Origin: Actinomycetota bacterium
GTDB lineage: Bacteria; Actinomycetota; Thermoleophilia; UBA2241
Assembly (NCBI GenBank): GCA_003157715.1
Contig: PMKK01000160.1
Location: forward strand, 1-13,035
DNA: 13,035 nucleotides
Direction: 5' to 3'
Shown: positions 7,317-13,035 of the stretch, piece after piece
How positions within the stretch are numbered: position 1 is the stretch's first letter
Layout: each line of letters starts with the position of its first letter
Notes under the pieces: model-generated
Database searches by the model: none
Told to the model about the DNA's origin: nothing
The model's input: only the letters and a program-made list of their open reading frames with translations
Position numbers and translations under genes: made by a program

Positions 7317-7751
7317 ATGACCCTCGCCTACACGGTCATGTTCGTCGACGACGACACGGACTTCCTCGAGTCCAAGAGGGTGTTCTTCGAGGCGCGCGGG
7401 CACACGGTGCTCACGGCGACGGCGCCCGACGAGGCGCTGCGCCTGCTCGAGAGCGCGACGCCGGACATCATCTTCCTCGACCTGATGATGGACCACATCG
7501 ACAGCGGCTTTCGGCTGGGCCACCAGCTGGCCAGAGACGAGCGCCTGCGCGGCGTGCCGGTCGTCATGCTCTCCGGCGTGGCAGCCGAGACGGGGCGCCG
7601 CTTCGACGGTGAGGCCGAGGGCCTGCGTTCGTGGTCTGGGCTCGACCAGTTCATCGACAAGCCGGTCACCGGGCGGCAGCTCCTCAAGGTCCTCGAGGAG
7701 CGTGTCGGCGCGGGACGCGCGCAGACGGCCGGCGCGCCCGGCCAGGCCTGA
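7317..7751 (+). CDS. Stand-alone receiver response regulator, paralogue of the first
   Basis: A 144-residue receiver-only protein. The acidic residues are D11-D12, the phosphorylation site is D55 (IIFLDLMM), the switch serine is S86 (VMLSG) and the lysine is K115 (FIDKP). It shares with the receiver at 571-1011 the segment after the phosphorylated aspartate (D-L-MM-DHI-DSGF here, D-I-MM-EYD-TDGF there) and a lengthened region before the lysine that includes a Trp. The two are therefore specific relatives, not random CheY-like proteins. ATG 7317 starts one nucleotide after the kinase stop codon and has AAAGGAG at 7304-7310, which implies translational coupling and a direct partnership with that kinase. 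No output domain is present; the last ~15 residues are a low-complexity Ala/Gly-rich tail. Confidence 0.9.
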   Translation: MTLAYTVMFVDDDTDFLESKRVFFEARGHTVLTATAPDEALRLLESATPDIIFLDLMMDHIDSGFRLGHQLARDERLRGVPVVMLSGVAAETGRRFDGEAEGLRSWSGLDQFIDKPVTGRQLLKVLEERVGAGRAQTAGAPGQA

Positions 7752-7766
7752 GGAAGGAGCGCCACG

Positions 7767-9221
7767 ATGGCCTCGGGCAGCATCCTTGTCGTCGACGACG
7801 AATACGGCGTTCGTTCGGGGATCCGCACGATCCTCGAGATGGAGGGCTACGACGTGGGCGAGGCCGGCGACGCGGCCGGCGCCCTGAAGCAGCTCGAACA
7901 GCGTGACTTCGACGTGGCGCTGCTCGACTATCGCCTGCCCGACACCGACGGCCTCAGCCTTCTGCAGACGATGAAAGCCGGCGGCTGCAAAGCCATGGTC
8001 TGCATGATCACCGCCTATGCCAACATCGACACGGCGATCGCCGCGACGCGCCAGGGAGTCGACTTCTTCCTGCCGAAGCCGTTCTCGCCCGACGACCTGA
8101 TCGGCGTGGTGGAGACGCTCCTGCGCCATCGCCGGGCGCGCGACGAAGCCGAGCGGCTGCGCTACGAACACGAAGCCAGCCTTCTGGCGCTGGCCGAGGA
8201 GAAGACGCAGACGCACTCCCTGGTGAGCTCGCTGCGCGACGCGGTCCTCGTGGTCAATCGCGAGGGCGACGCCGTGCTGGCCAACCACGCCATGACGGAA
8301 CTGCTCGGCAAGCCGGAGAGCGAGGTGCTCATGACGCCGGCGCGGGAACTGCTCGGCGAAGGTGCTCTGGCGCCCCTGCGCGACCAGCTCGCGGCGCCGG
8401 CGAAGGACCGCACGGTGAGCCAGATCGACATCGGCGAGCAGAGCTACATGGCGAGCATCGTGACCTTCCGTGCCGACGCCGGTGAGGCACGCGGCCGTAT
8501 CCTGACGCTCTCCGACATCAGCGAAGTGCGCCGCCTGGCGACCGAGAAGTCGCGCTTCATCCGCATGATGGTCCACGAGCTGCGCTCGCCGATGGGCTCC
8601 GTCAAGGGCGTGCTCGAGGTGCTGCAGGACAGAAGCCTGGGAGACGACCTCGAGCCGTATCTCGGCATGGTGGCCCGCGCCGACGCACGCATCGACGGGC
8701 TGACCGGCCTTATCAGCGACCTGCTTTCGCTGAGTCGGATCGAGCAGTCCACGGGTGGCGCCGACGCCGAGCTCGTCGCGGTCGAGCCGTTCGTCGACGA
8801 GGCGCTCGATGTGCAGCGCGAGGCGCTGGCGGCGCGCGGCATCGTCTGCTCGAGCGAGCTGCCGGCGGACCTGCCGCAAGTGCTGATCGCCGCCGACGAC
8901 CTGCGGCTCGTGGTCAGCAACCTGGTGGGCAACGCCGTCAAATACAACCGCGACGGCGGCACGGTGACGGTCACGGCGGGCGCCGCCGACGGCTGGGTGC
9001 ACCTCGATGTCGCCGACACGGGCTTCGGCATCGACCCCAAGAACCTCGATCGCATCTTCACCGAGTTCTTCCGCGAAAAGCGCGCCGAGACGCGTGAGAT
9101 CGAGGGTAACGGCCTGGGCCTGGCCATCGTCAAGCGCCTCGTCGAGCGCGCCGGCGGCCGCCTGCGGGTGCAAAGCGCGGCGGGGGAGGGTTCGACCTTC
9201 AGCGTGTTGCTGCCGGCATGA
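7767..9221 (+). CDS. Receiver-PAS-like-histidine kinase hybrid
   Basis: A 484-residue soluble signalling protein with an N-terminal receiver and a C-terminal kinase. The receiver has D10-D11, phosphorylation site D54 (ALLDYRLPDTDG), T82 and K104 (LPKPFSPDDL), and resembles NtrC-type receivers. A helical linker (about 120-150, rich in E, R and A) leads to a PAS-like sensor segment (about 150-255: LRDAVLVVNREGDAVLANHAM, ending in LTLSDISEVRRL). The kinase has H270 (MMVHELRSPMGSVKG), N box N389 (LVVSNLVGNAVKYN), D417 (DVADTGFGID) and GNGLGL (447-452). With the receiver placed in front, its kinase activity is probably controlled by phosphate received from an upstream kinase such as the hydrogenase-like one. 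Start ATG 7767 has AGGAAGGAG at 7751-7759. It is the last gene of the operon; its stop codon lies within a strong hairpin. Confidence 0.91.
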   Translation: MASGSILVVDDEYGVRSGIRTILEMEGYDVGEAGDAAGALKQLEQRDFDVALLDYRLPDTDGLSLLQTMKAGGCKAMVCMITAYANIDTAIAATRQGVDFFLPKPFSPDDLIGVVETLLRHRRARDEAERLRYEHEASLLALAEEKTQTHSLVSSLRDAVLVVNREGDAVLANHAMTELLGKPESEVLMTPARELLGEGALAPLRDQLAAPAKDRTVSQIDIGEQSYMASIVTFRADAGEARGRILTLSDISEVRRLATEKSRFIRMMVHELRSPMGSVKGVLEVLQDRSLGDDLEPYLGMVARADARIDGLTGLISDLLSLSRIEQSTGGADAELVAVEPFVDEALDVQREALAARGIVCSSELPADLPQVLIAADDLRLVVSNLVGNAVKYNRDGGTVTVTAGAADGWVHLDVADTGFGIDPKNLDRIFTEFFREKRAETREIEGNGLGLAIVKRLVERAGGRLRVQSAAGEGSTFSVLLPA

Positions 9222-9245
9222 GCCGGCGCCGGCTCATGGCCGGCA
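9211..9245 (+). terminator. Long hairpin spanning the stop codon of the hybrid kinase
   Basis: Two 17-nt arms (9211-9227 and 9228-9245) are reverse complements with one unpaired G. The core 9218-9237 is a perfect 20-nt palindrome, and the stop codon TGA 9219-9221 lies inside it. The RNA would form a very stable stem with essentially no loop beyond what strand turning forces. No T-run follows, so this is not a textbook intrinsic terminator; such T-less hairpins at operon ends are common in high-GC bacteria. It could instead be a mRNA 3'-end stabiliser or a protein-binding palindrome. Confidence 0.5.
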
Positions 9246-9276
9246 GACCGTCGTGACGCCGGCAGACCGGCGTGAC
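9239..9276. repeat. 19-nt tandem duplication
   Basis: Two head-to-tail copies of GCCGGCAGACCGKCGTGAC (9239-9257 and 9258-9276) differ at one position, T versus G. A third copy begins (GCCGG) at 9277 and then diverges. The first copy overlaps the right arm of the preceding hairpin. It may be a slippage product or a pair of binding sites. Confidence 0.6.
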
Positions 9277-9284
9277 GCCGGGTG

Positions 9285-9330
9285 GGGCGGGCGACGCCCC
9301 CACGGTTCCCCCCACCGTTGTCGCCCGCCC
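9285..9330 (+). terminator. Nested GC-rich hairpin, candidate transcription terminator
   Basis: GGGCGGGCGAC (9285-9295) is the exact reverse complement of GTCGCCCGCCC (9320-9330). Inside this 11-bp stem a second 5-bp stem pairs ACGGT (9302-9306) with ACCGT (9314-9318), and the terminal loop is C-rich. It lies 64 nt after the last gene of the hydrogenase operon. No T-run follows (TCCCC), so termination is inferred from stem strength and position only. Confidence 0.45.
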
Positions 9331-9369
9331 TCCCCGACGTCACGCCGCCGCCTCGCCGCGTGACGCTCG

Positions 9370-9463
9370 CGAAACCATCCGGTACAAGACGGCGCGGTGC
9401 CGCGCCGGTTTCGTGCCTGTCCCGAAGCCCAGACTCCAGATTCACCGGCCACCGTCCGACAGG
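9370..9463 (+). promoter_or_regulatory. Possible structured leader upstream of the surface-protein gene
   Basis: An outer inverted repeat CGAAACC/GGTTTCG (9370-9376 and 9407-9413) encloses a compact hairpin GGCGCGG-TG-CCGCGCC (9391-9406). A third pairing, CCTGTC/GACAGG (9416-9421 and 9458-9463), runs into a Shine-Dalgarno-like AGGAG (9461-9465). The nested design resembles a structured 5' leader or riboswitch aptamer more than plain spacer. I see only weak likeness to parts of the cobalamin family and make no class assignment. The nearest in-frame ATG is more than 60 nt further on, so the SD-like element does not obviously serve the annotated gene. The remainder, 9464-9535, holds no clear promoter; a TTTGGGGG run at 9519-9526 may be the ribosome-binding region. 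Confidence 0.25.
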
Positions 9464-9535
9464 AGTAGGGAGAAGTCCGACGCAACAGCGCCTCCGCGGC
9501 GCGGGCTCGCACGAACGATTTGGGGGATGCGCACG

Positions 9536-12040
9536 ATGTACGACCAAAGACGTTCGCGCGGCGCGCCCTATGGCGCGCCCGGCAGAGTGCTCGGCAGCGC
9601 ACCAGATGGCGCCCCCGGCCTCGCCCCCGGCAGCGCGCCCGGCAGCGCGCCCGGCAGTGCGTCAGACAGTGCGTCAGCCGGCGCGTCCTCGAGGCGAGTG
9701 CCGCGCCGGACGCGCGCCTTCTTGCCCGCTCTTGGTCTCTGCCTGGCGACCGCCGGGCTCCTGGCCCTTTGCGTGGCCGCGCCGGCGGCACAAGCCGCCT
9801 CTTTCGGCGCTACCACCGGCACCGTCGCGCAGGCGGGTCACGCGGCAGTTGCCGGCTTCGCCTTCACCGCCGGCGTGACGCGTGCCGCCACCGATGGGCC
9901 GCTGGACCTGCAAGGTCACATCACCGGCACAGTGACCAACGCCAAGGGCGCCGGCCTCTCCGGTATCTACATCACCGCCTACAACGGCGGCGGCAATTAC
10001 GCCGGCAACGCGACCACGGACGGCGAAGGCGGCTACGACCTCGGCGGCCTGGCCGGGGGTGTCTACCGGCTCGAGTTCCAGGACGACTCCGGCGGCTATC
10101 TCATGCAGTACTACGACGGCCAAAACGGCCTCTACACAGCCGACGATGTCGCCGTCGATCCCGGTGCGACCACCGCGAACATCGACGTCACGCTGGCTCC
10201 GGCCGGCCACGTCGGCGGCAAGGTCGTGAATGCCGCCTCTCAGGGCCTCGGCGGCATCACCGTCACGGTCTACCTGTACAACAAGTATCTGCACGGCTGG
10301 GGTGGTGTCAGCCAGGTGACCACCGCCAGCGACGGCACCTACGACATCGGCGGTCTGGACACGGGCGCCTGCCGACTCGAGTTCAGCGACGCTTCCCTCA
10401 CCTACTTGACGCAGTATTACGACGACCAGCCGAGTATCGACGCGGCCGGCGAGATCGCCGTCACGGCCGGCGCGACGACGGCCGGCCTCGACGCGACGCT
10501 GGTCCCGGGCGGGAACATCGAGGGCAAGGTCACGAACGGGAGCGGCGCCGGCCTCCGGAACATCGGCGTTACCGCCTTCCAGGCAGACGGGAAGGGCGGC
10601 TGGAATGATGCGGCGGACACGGTCACGGCAAACGACGGCACCTACGAGCTCAGCGGCCTGCCCACGGGCAGCTACTGCCTCATGCTCCAGGACTTCTCGA
10701 GTCCCGCCGTCTACTTCACGCAGTACTACAACAACAAGTCCAGCCCCTCGTCGGCGGATCTCGTCGCCGTGACCGCCGGCGCCACGAAAGCCGGCGTCAA
10801 CGCCACGCTCGCGGCTGATGGTGGCATCGCCGGCACGCTCTCCAGCGCGGACTCCACACCGCTCGGCGGTATCGCCGTTGCCGCTTACCGCGACAACGGC
10901 CTCGGCGTCTGGGTCCATGTCGCCGACGCGCGGACCGTGGGCGACGGCAGCTACCAGCTCGACGGCCTGGCGGCCGGCAACTACCGCCTCAGATTCGTGG
11001 ATGAAGGCGGGACGTACGCCACCGAGTGCTACAAGGACAAGCTCTGCCTTGCCCTGTCCGACACCGTCGCCGTCAGAGGGGGCGAGACGACGCCGGCGAT
11101 CGACGCCACGCTGGCCCGGGCCGGTGACGTGACCGGCACGGTCACCGACGCAGCCGGCAGCGGCCTCCGCGGCGTCGACGTTGCCGCCTGGCAGTCCAAG
11201 GGCGCGATCTGGCGTCAGATCAACGACGTGATGAGTCAAAGCGACGGCACCTACGACCTTACGGGCCTGGCTCCCGGCAACTACCGCCTCGAGTTTCGCG
11301 ACGACTTCAACCCCGGCTACGCCACCCAGTTCTACGACAACGAGCCCAGCCTCGACGGAGCCGACGGCGTGGTCGTCGCCGTGGGCGCCACGACGGCCGG
11401 TGTCGACGCCACGCTCGGCATTCACAATGGCGACGACAAGCCGCCGAAGACCACGGCGGGCGGTGTCGACGGCCTCTGGCACAACCACGCCGCCACGGTG
11501 ACGTTCAAGGCCACTGACAACCTCGGCGGCTTCGGCGTGGGGCTGACCGAATACCGGCTCGTGAAGAGCTCCACCGATCGGCCGCCCTGGCTGTTCTACG
11601 TTGCGGGGACGCCTCTTGTGATCTCCGCCGAGGGCACCACGACCTGCCAGTACCGTTCCATCGACGTGGTCCAGAACGCGGAATCGGCCAAGACCTTCAC
11701 GGTGAGGATCGACACCGCACCGCCGGCGGCGGCGGTCACTGCGCTCAGCGCCAAAGTCGCCGCCGCCAAGAAGGGCAAGACGCTCATAGTGAAGGTCGCG
11801 ATCGCCGACCCCCCGCCGAGTTGCGGCACCGCGAGGCTGGTGCTGACACTGGCCGGCGCCGGCAACACGACCCTTGCCACGCGGATCTTCGCGGGCGAGC
11901 CCACCAACAGGGCGCTGAGTCTCGCCTGGAAGCTGAGCCGCACGCTGCCCAGGGGCAGGTACTCCATCAGCGCCCGAGCGACCGACGCCGCCGGCAACGC
12001 TCAGACCGCGGCCGGCACGGCCGGCCTCACGGTCCGCTAG
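9536..12040 (+). CDS. Secreted multi-repeat protein with carboxypeptidase-regulatory-like domains
   Basis: A predicted 834-residue exported protein. From this start, a low-complexity Gly/Ala/Pro/Ser stretch (about 10-52) precedes a typical signal peptide: basic RRVPRRTR (53-60), a hydrophobic core LGLCLATAGLLALCVAA, and a likely cleavage after AQA (88). Then come five beta-sandwich repeats of 97-103 residues (127 to about 627), each with DGxY(D/E/Q)L followed by GLxxGxYRLEF and a Tyr-rich motif close to TQYYD. The remaining ~205 residues hold a chitobiase/OmpL47-like Ig domain (ending FTVRIDTAPP) and a final beta domain ending in DAAGN. Such proteins usually sit on the cell surface or are secreted; no sortase LPxTG, S-layer or other anchor is visible. 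ATG 9536 is preferred over ATG 9527 because the G-run 9522-9526 is then suitably spaced. GTG 9698 would put the signal peptide right at the start and is a serious alternative. Function unknown; adhesion or binding is only a guess. Confidence 0.82.
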   Translation: MYDQRRSRGAPYGAPGRVLGSAPDGAPGLAPGSAPGSAPGSASDSASAGASSRRVPRRTRAFLPALGLCLATAGLLALCVAAPAAQAASFGATTGTVAQAGHAAVAGFAFTAGVTRAATDGPLDLQGHITGTVTNAKGAGLSGIYITAYNGGGNYAGNATTDGEGGYDLGGLAGGVYRLEFQDDSGGYLMQYYDGQNGLYTADDVAVDPGATTANIDVTLAPAGHVGGKVVNAASQGLGGITVTVYLYNKYLHGWGGVSQVTTASDGTYDIGGLDTGACRLEFSDASLTYLTQYYDDQPSIDAAGEIAVTAGATTAGLDATLVPGGNIEGKVTNGSGAGLRNIGVTAFQADGKGGWNDAADTVTANDGTYELSGLPTGSYCLMLQDFSSPAVYFTQYYNNKSSPSSADLVAVTAGATKAGVNATLAADGGIAGTLSSADSTPLGGIAVAAYRDNGLGVWVHVADARTVGDGSYQLDGLAAGNYRLRFVDEGGTYATECYKDKLCLALSDTVAVRGGETTPAIDATLARAGDVTGTVTDAAGSGLRGVDVAAWQSKGAIWRQINDVMSQSDGTYDLTGLAPGNYRLEFRDDFNPGYATQFYDNEPSLDGADGVVVAVGATTAGVDATLGIHNGDDKPPKTTAGGVDGLWHNHAATVTFKATDNLGGFGVGLTEYRLVKSSTDRPPWLFYVAGTPLVISAEGTTTCQYRSIDVVQNAESAKTFTVRIDTAPPAAAVTALSAKVAAAKKGKTLIVKVAIADPPPSCGTARLVLTLAGAGNTTLATRIFAGEPTNRALSLAWKLSRTLPRGRYSISARATDAAGNAQTAAGTAGLTVR
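9626..9661. repeat. Three 12-nt tandem repeats (PGSA-coding)
   Basis: Three head-to-tail copies of CCCGGCAGCGCG (the third has T for C) encode Pro-Gly-Ser-Ala in the long form of the surface protein. Looser copies extend on both sides (about 9565-9680). Third-position GC is lower here than in neighbouring genes (codons such as CAA, AGA, CCA, GAT, TCA occur nearby), which suggests that the stretch may be a leader rather than coding. Confidence 0.6.
9914..11417 (+). repeat. Five protein-level repeats of about 100 residues
   Basis: Units begin at 9914, 10205, 10511, 10820 and 11123, each starting with Gly and a beta strand of the kind GHITGTVTN or GDVTGTVTD. Each carries the YxTQYYD-like motif: LMQYYDG, LTQYYDD, FTQYYNN, ATECYKD and ATQFYDN. 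Each ends in a GATTAGxDATL-like strand. The fourth unit is the most divergent, with its motif changed to TECYKDKLC and two extra cysteines. The DNA of the units is not near-identical, so the duplications are old. Confidence 0.8.
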
Positions 12041-12073
12041 AGCCCTCAGGAGAGCCGTGACGCCGACGAGCCG

Positions 12074-13035
12074 ATGGCAGAGCTGGTCAAGAATCGTCCC
12101 CGGGGCGCCGATACCGTCACGGTGAGTGCGACTCCCACACAGTCGAAGTGGTTGCGCGTGCAGCAGGCAGCCGACGTGCTGGGCGTCAGCGCCACGACCG
12201 TGCGCCGCTGGGCCGACAGCGATCGGCTCGCCAGCCGACGCGCCCCGAGCGGCCAGCGCCGCTTTCTGGTCGCCGACCTTGAGCCGCTCGTGACGCGGGT
12301 CGCCGAGGCGGACGGGTCTGCATCAGTGCCCGACGACGCCGAGCAGCGCTACCAGCTGCTGCTCGAAACGAGCCTCGAACTGGCCTCCACTCTCGACTTG
12401 GACGAAGTCCTGCAGTCGGCGGCGCGACGCCTTGGCGCCGCCCTCAGGATCCCCGATTGCGACATCTACCGGCTCGAGGATGACGGGCGCATCGTGTGCC
12501 TGGCATCCACGGTCGAAGGCGTCTGCGACACCTCCTGGGTGGGCCACGAGATCGACCTCGACGACTGGCCCTGCGACCGGCTCGCCATCGCGACGCACTG
12601 TACCGTCACCGTGGGCAGCCTCGACGACCCGCGCCTCAGCAAGGCGGAGCGAGAGGACATGCGCCGCTACGGCCAGCGCAGCTGGGTCGCACTGCCCCTG
12701 ATCGCCCACGACGAGGTCATCGGCCTGGTCAACGTTCTGGACCACGTCGAGCGCACCTACAGCGCCGAGGAGATCGGGGTGGCGGAAGCGGTCGGCCGCC
12801 TCGTTGCCCTGGCCCTCGAGCACGCAGGCCTCTACGAGAAGGTCAAGCGTCTGCACGTGGGCAACCTGCGGGCGCTGAGCTCGGCGCTCTCCGCCAAGGA
12901 CTACTACACGCTCGGCCACGCCGGCCGGGTGGCGGCCTACATGGCGCTGCTGGCTCGTGAGCTCGGCTGGCCCGACGACCGTCTCGAGAACCTGCAGAAC
13001 GTCGCCTTCTGCCACGACATCGGCAAGATCGGCGT
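12074..13035 (+). CDS. MerR-like HTH, GAF and HD-GYP domain protein (3' end missing)
   Basis: The frame runs from ATG 12074 past the window end with no stop (320 codons visible). Domains: a MerR/excisionase-type helix-turn-helix at about 26-73 (LRVQQAADVLGVSATTVRRW, then SGQRRF); a short linker and helix; a GAF-like sensor at about 93-250; and the start of an HD-GYP phosphodiesterase with H282 (GHAGRVAAYM) and the metal-binding pair H314-D315 (HDIGKIG). The GYP motif and the rest of the domain lie beyond the window. HD-GYP domains usually hydrolyse cyclic di-GMP. The attached HTH suggests a regulator that binds DNA or is steered by it. ATG 12074 is the only start codon between the preceding in-frame stop (12038-12040) and residue Val17; AGGAG at 12048-12052 is too far upstream to be ideal. 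It follows the surface-protein gene by 33 nt and may be co-transcribed with it. A purely degenerate HD protein cannot be excluded. Confidence 0.9.
   Translation, partial: MAELVKNRPRGADTVTVSATPTQSKWLRVQQAADVLGVSATTVRRWADSDRLASRRAPSGQRRFLVADLEPLVTRVAEADGSASVPDDAEQRYQLLLETSLELASTLDLDEVLQSAARRLGAALRIPDCDIYRLEDDGRIVCLASTVEGVCDTSWVGHEIDLDDWPCDRLAIATHCTVTVGSLDDPRLSKAEREDMRRYGQRSWVALPLIAHDEVIGLVNVLDHVERTYSAEEIGVAEAVGRLVALALEHAGLYEKVKRLHVGNLRALSSALSAKDYYTLGHAGRVAAYMALLARELGWPDDRLENLQNVAFCHDIGKIG

Noticed and set aside
5189..9173. Long minus-strand open frames (5189-7294 and 7212-9173)
   Set aside because: Both mirror clearly coding plus-strand signalling genes and show the same low-information composition.
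9370..9440. Cobalamin riboswitch
   Set aside because: Only short fragments resemble the consensus; the conserved B12 box and core pairings could not be matched, and the downstream gene has no link to cobalamin. Kept only as an unclassified structured region.
9674..11488. 604-codon minus-strand open frame opposite the surface protein
   Set aside because: It has no domain or start signal, while the plus strand shows five regular protein repeats and a signal peptide.
1..13035. CRISPR arrays, tRNA or rRNA genes, insertion sequences, phage genes
   Set aside because: Reading through the window showed no regularly spaced repeats, no tRNA-like cloverleaf signatures and no transposase or integrase motifs.

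Overview
This is a gene-dense, very GC-rich window in which every supported gene lies on the + strand. It fits an anaerobic or facultatively anaerobic high-GC bacterium, most likely a deep-branching Actinomycetota lineage. The reasons are inferential: strong G/C preference at third codon positions, a Rex operator close to the one I recall for Streptomyces, and a secreted protein built of repeats of a kind I associate with such lineages. No rRNA or other phylogenetic marker is present, so the taxonomy is open.

Region 1 (1-9221) is one hydrogen-metabolism locus. It begins with the 3' part of rex, the NADH-sensing repressor. A Rex-type operator overlaps the rex stop codon and lies just upstream of the next gene. 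Then follow a stand-alone receiver protein, hydC (NuoE-like), hydB (NuoF-like with extra Fe-S domains) and hydA (group A-type [FeFe]-hydrogenase). Next come a histidine kinase fused to a ferredoxin and a hydrogenase-like H-cluster domain, a second stand-alone receiver, and a receiver-PAS-like-histidine kinase hybrid. Spacings are 1-15 nt except for a 72 nt gap between hydC and hydB and a 43 nt gap after rex, so this reads as an operon. HydABC should exchange electrons between NAD(H), protons/H2 and possibly ferredoxin. Rex would report the NADH/NAD+ ratio. The hydrogenase-like kinase is a plausible H2 or redox sensor that passes phosphate to the receivers. None of the four signalling proteins has a DNA-binding output domain.

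Region 2 (9222-9535) is non-coding. It holds a long hairpin that includes the stop codon of the last signalling gene, a 19-nt tandem duplication, a second nested hairpin (likely transcription end), and a stretch of inverted repeats that could be a structured leader for the next gene.

Region 3 (9536-12040) encodes a secreted protein with five roughly 100-residue carboxypeptidase-regulatory-like repeats and C-terminal beta-sandwich-like domains. Its true start is uncertain.

Region 4 (12074-13035, cut by the window end) encodes a MerR-like helix-turn-helix, GAF and HD-GYP protein, probably a cyclic-di-GMP phosphodiesterase joined to a DNA-binding domain.

The most interesting content is the combined circuit: an NADH-responsive repressor, a NAD-linked hydrogenase and a predicted hydrogen-sensing kinase with output-less partners in one transcription unit.
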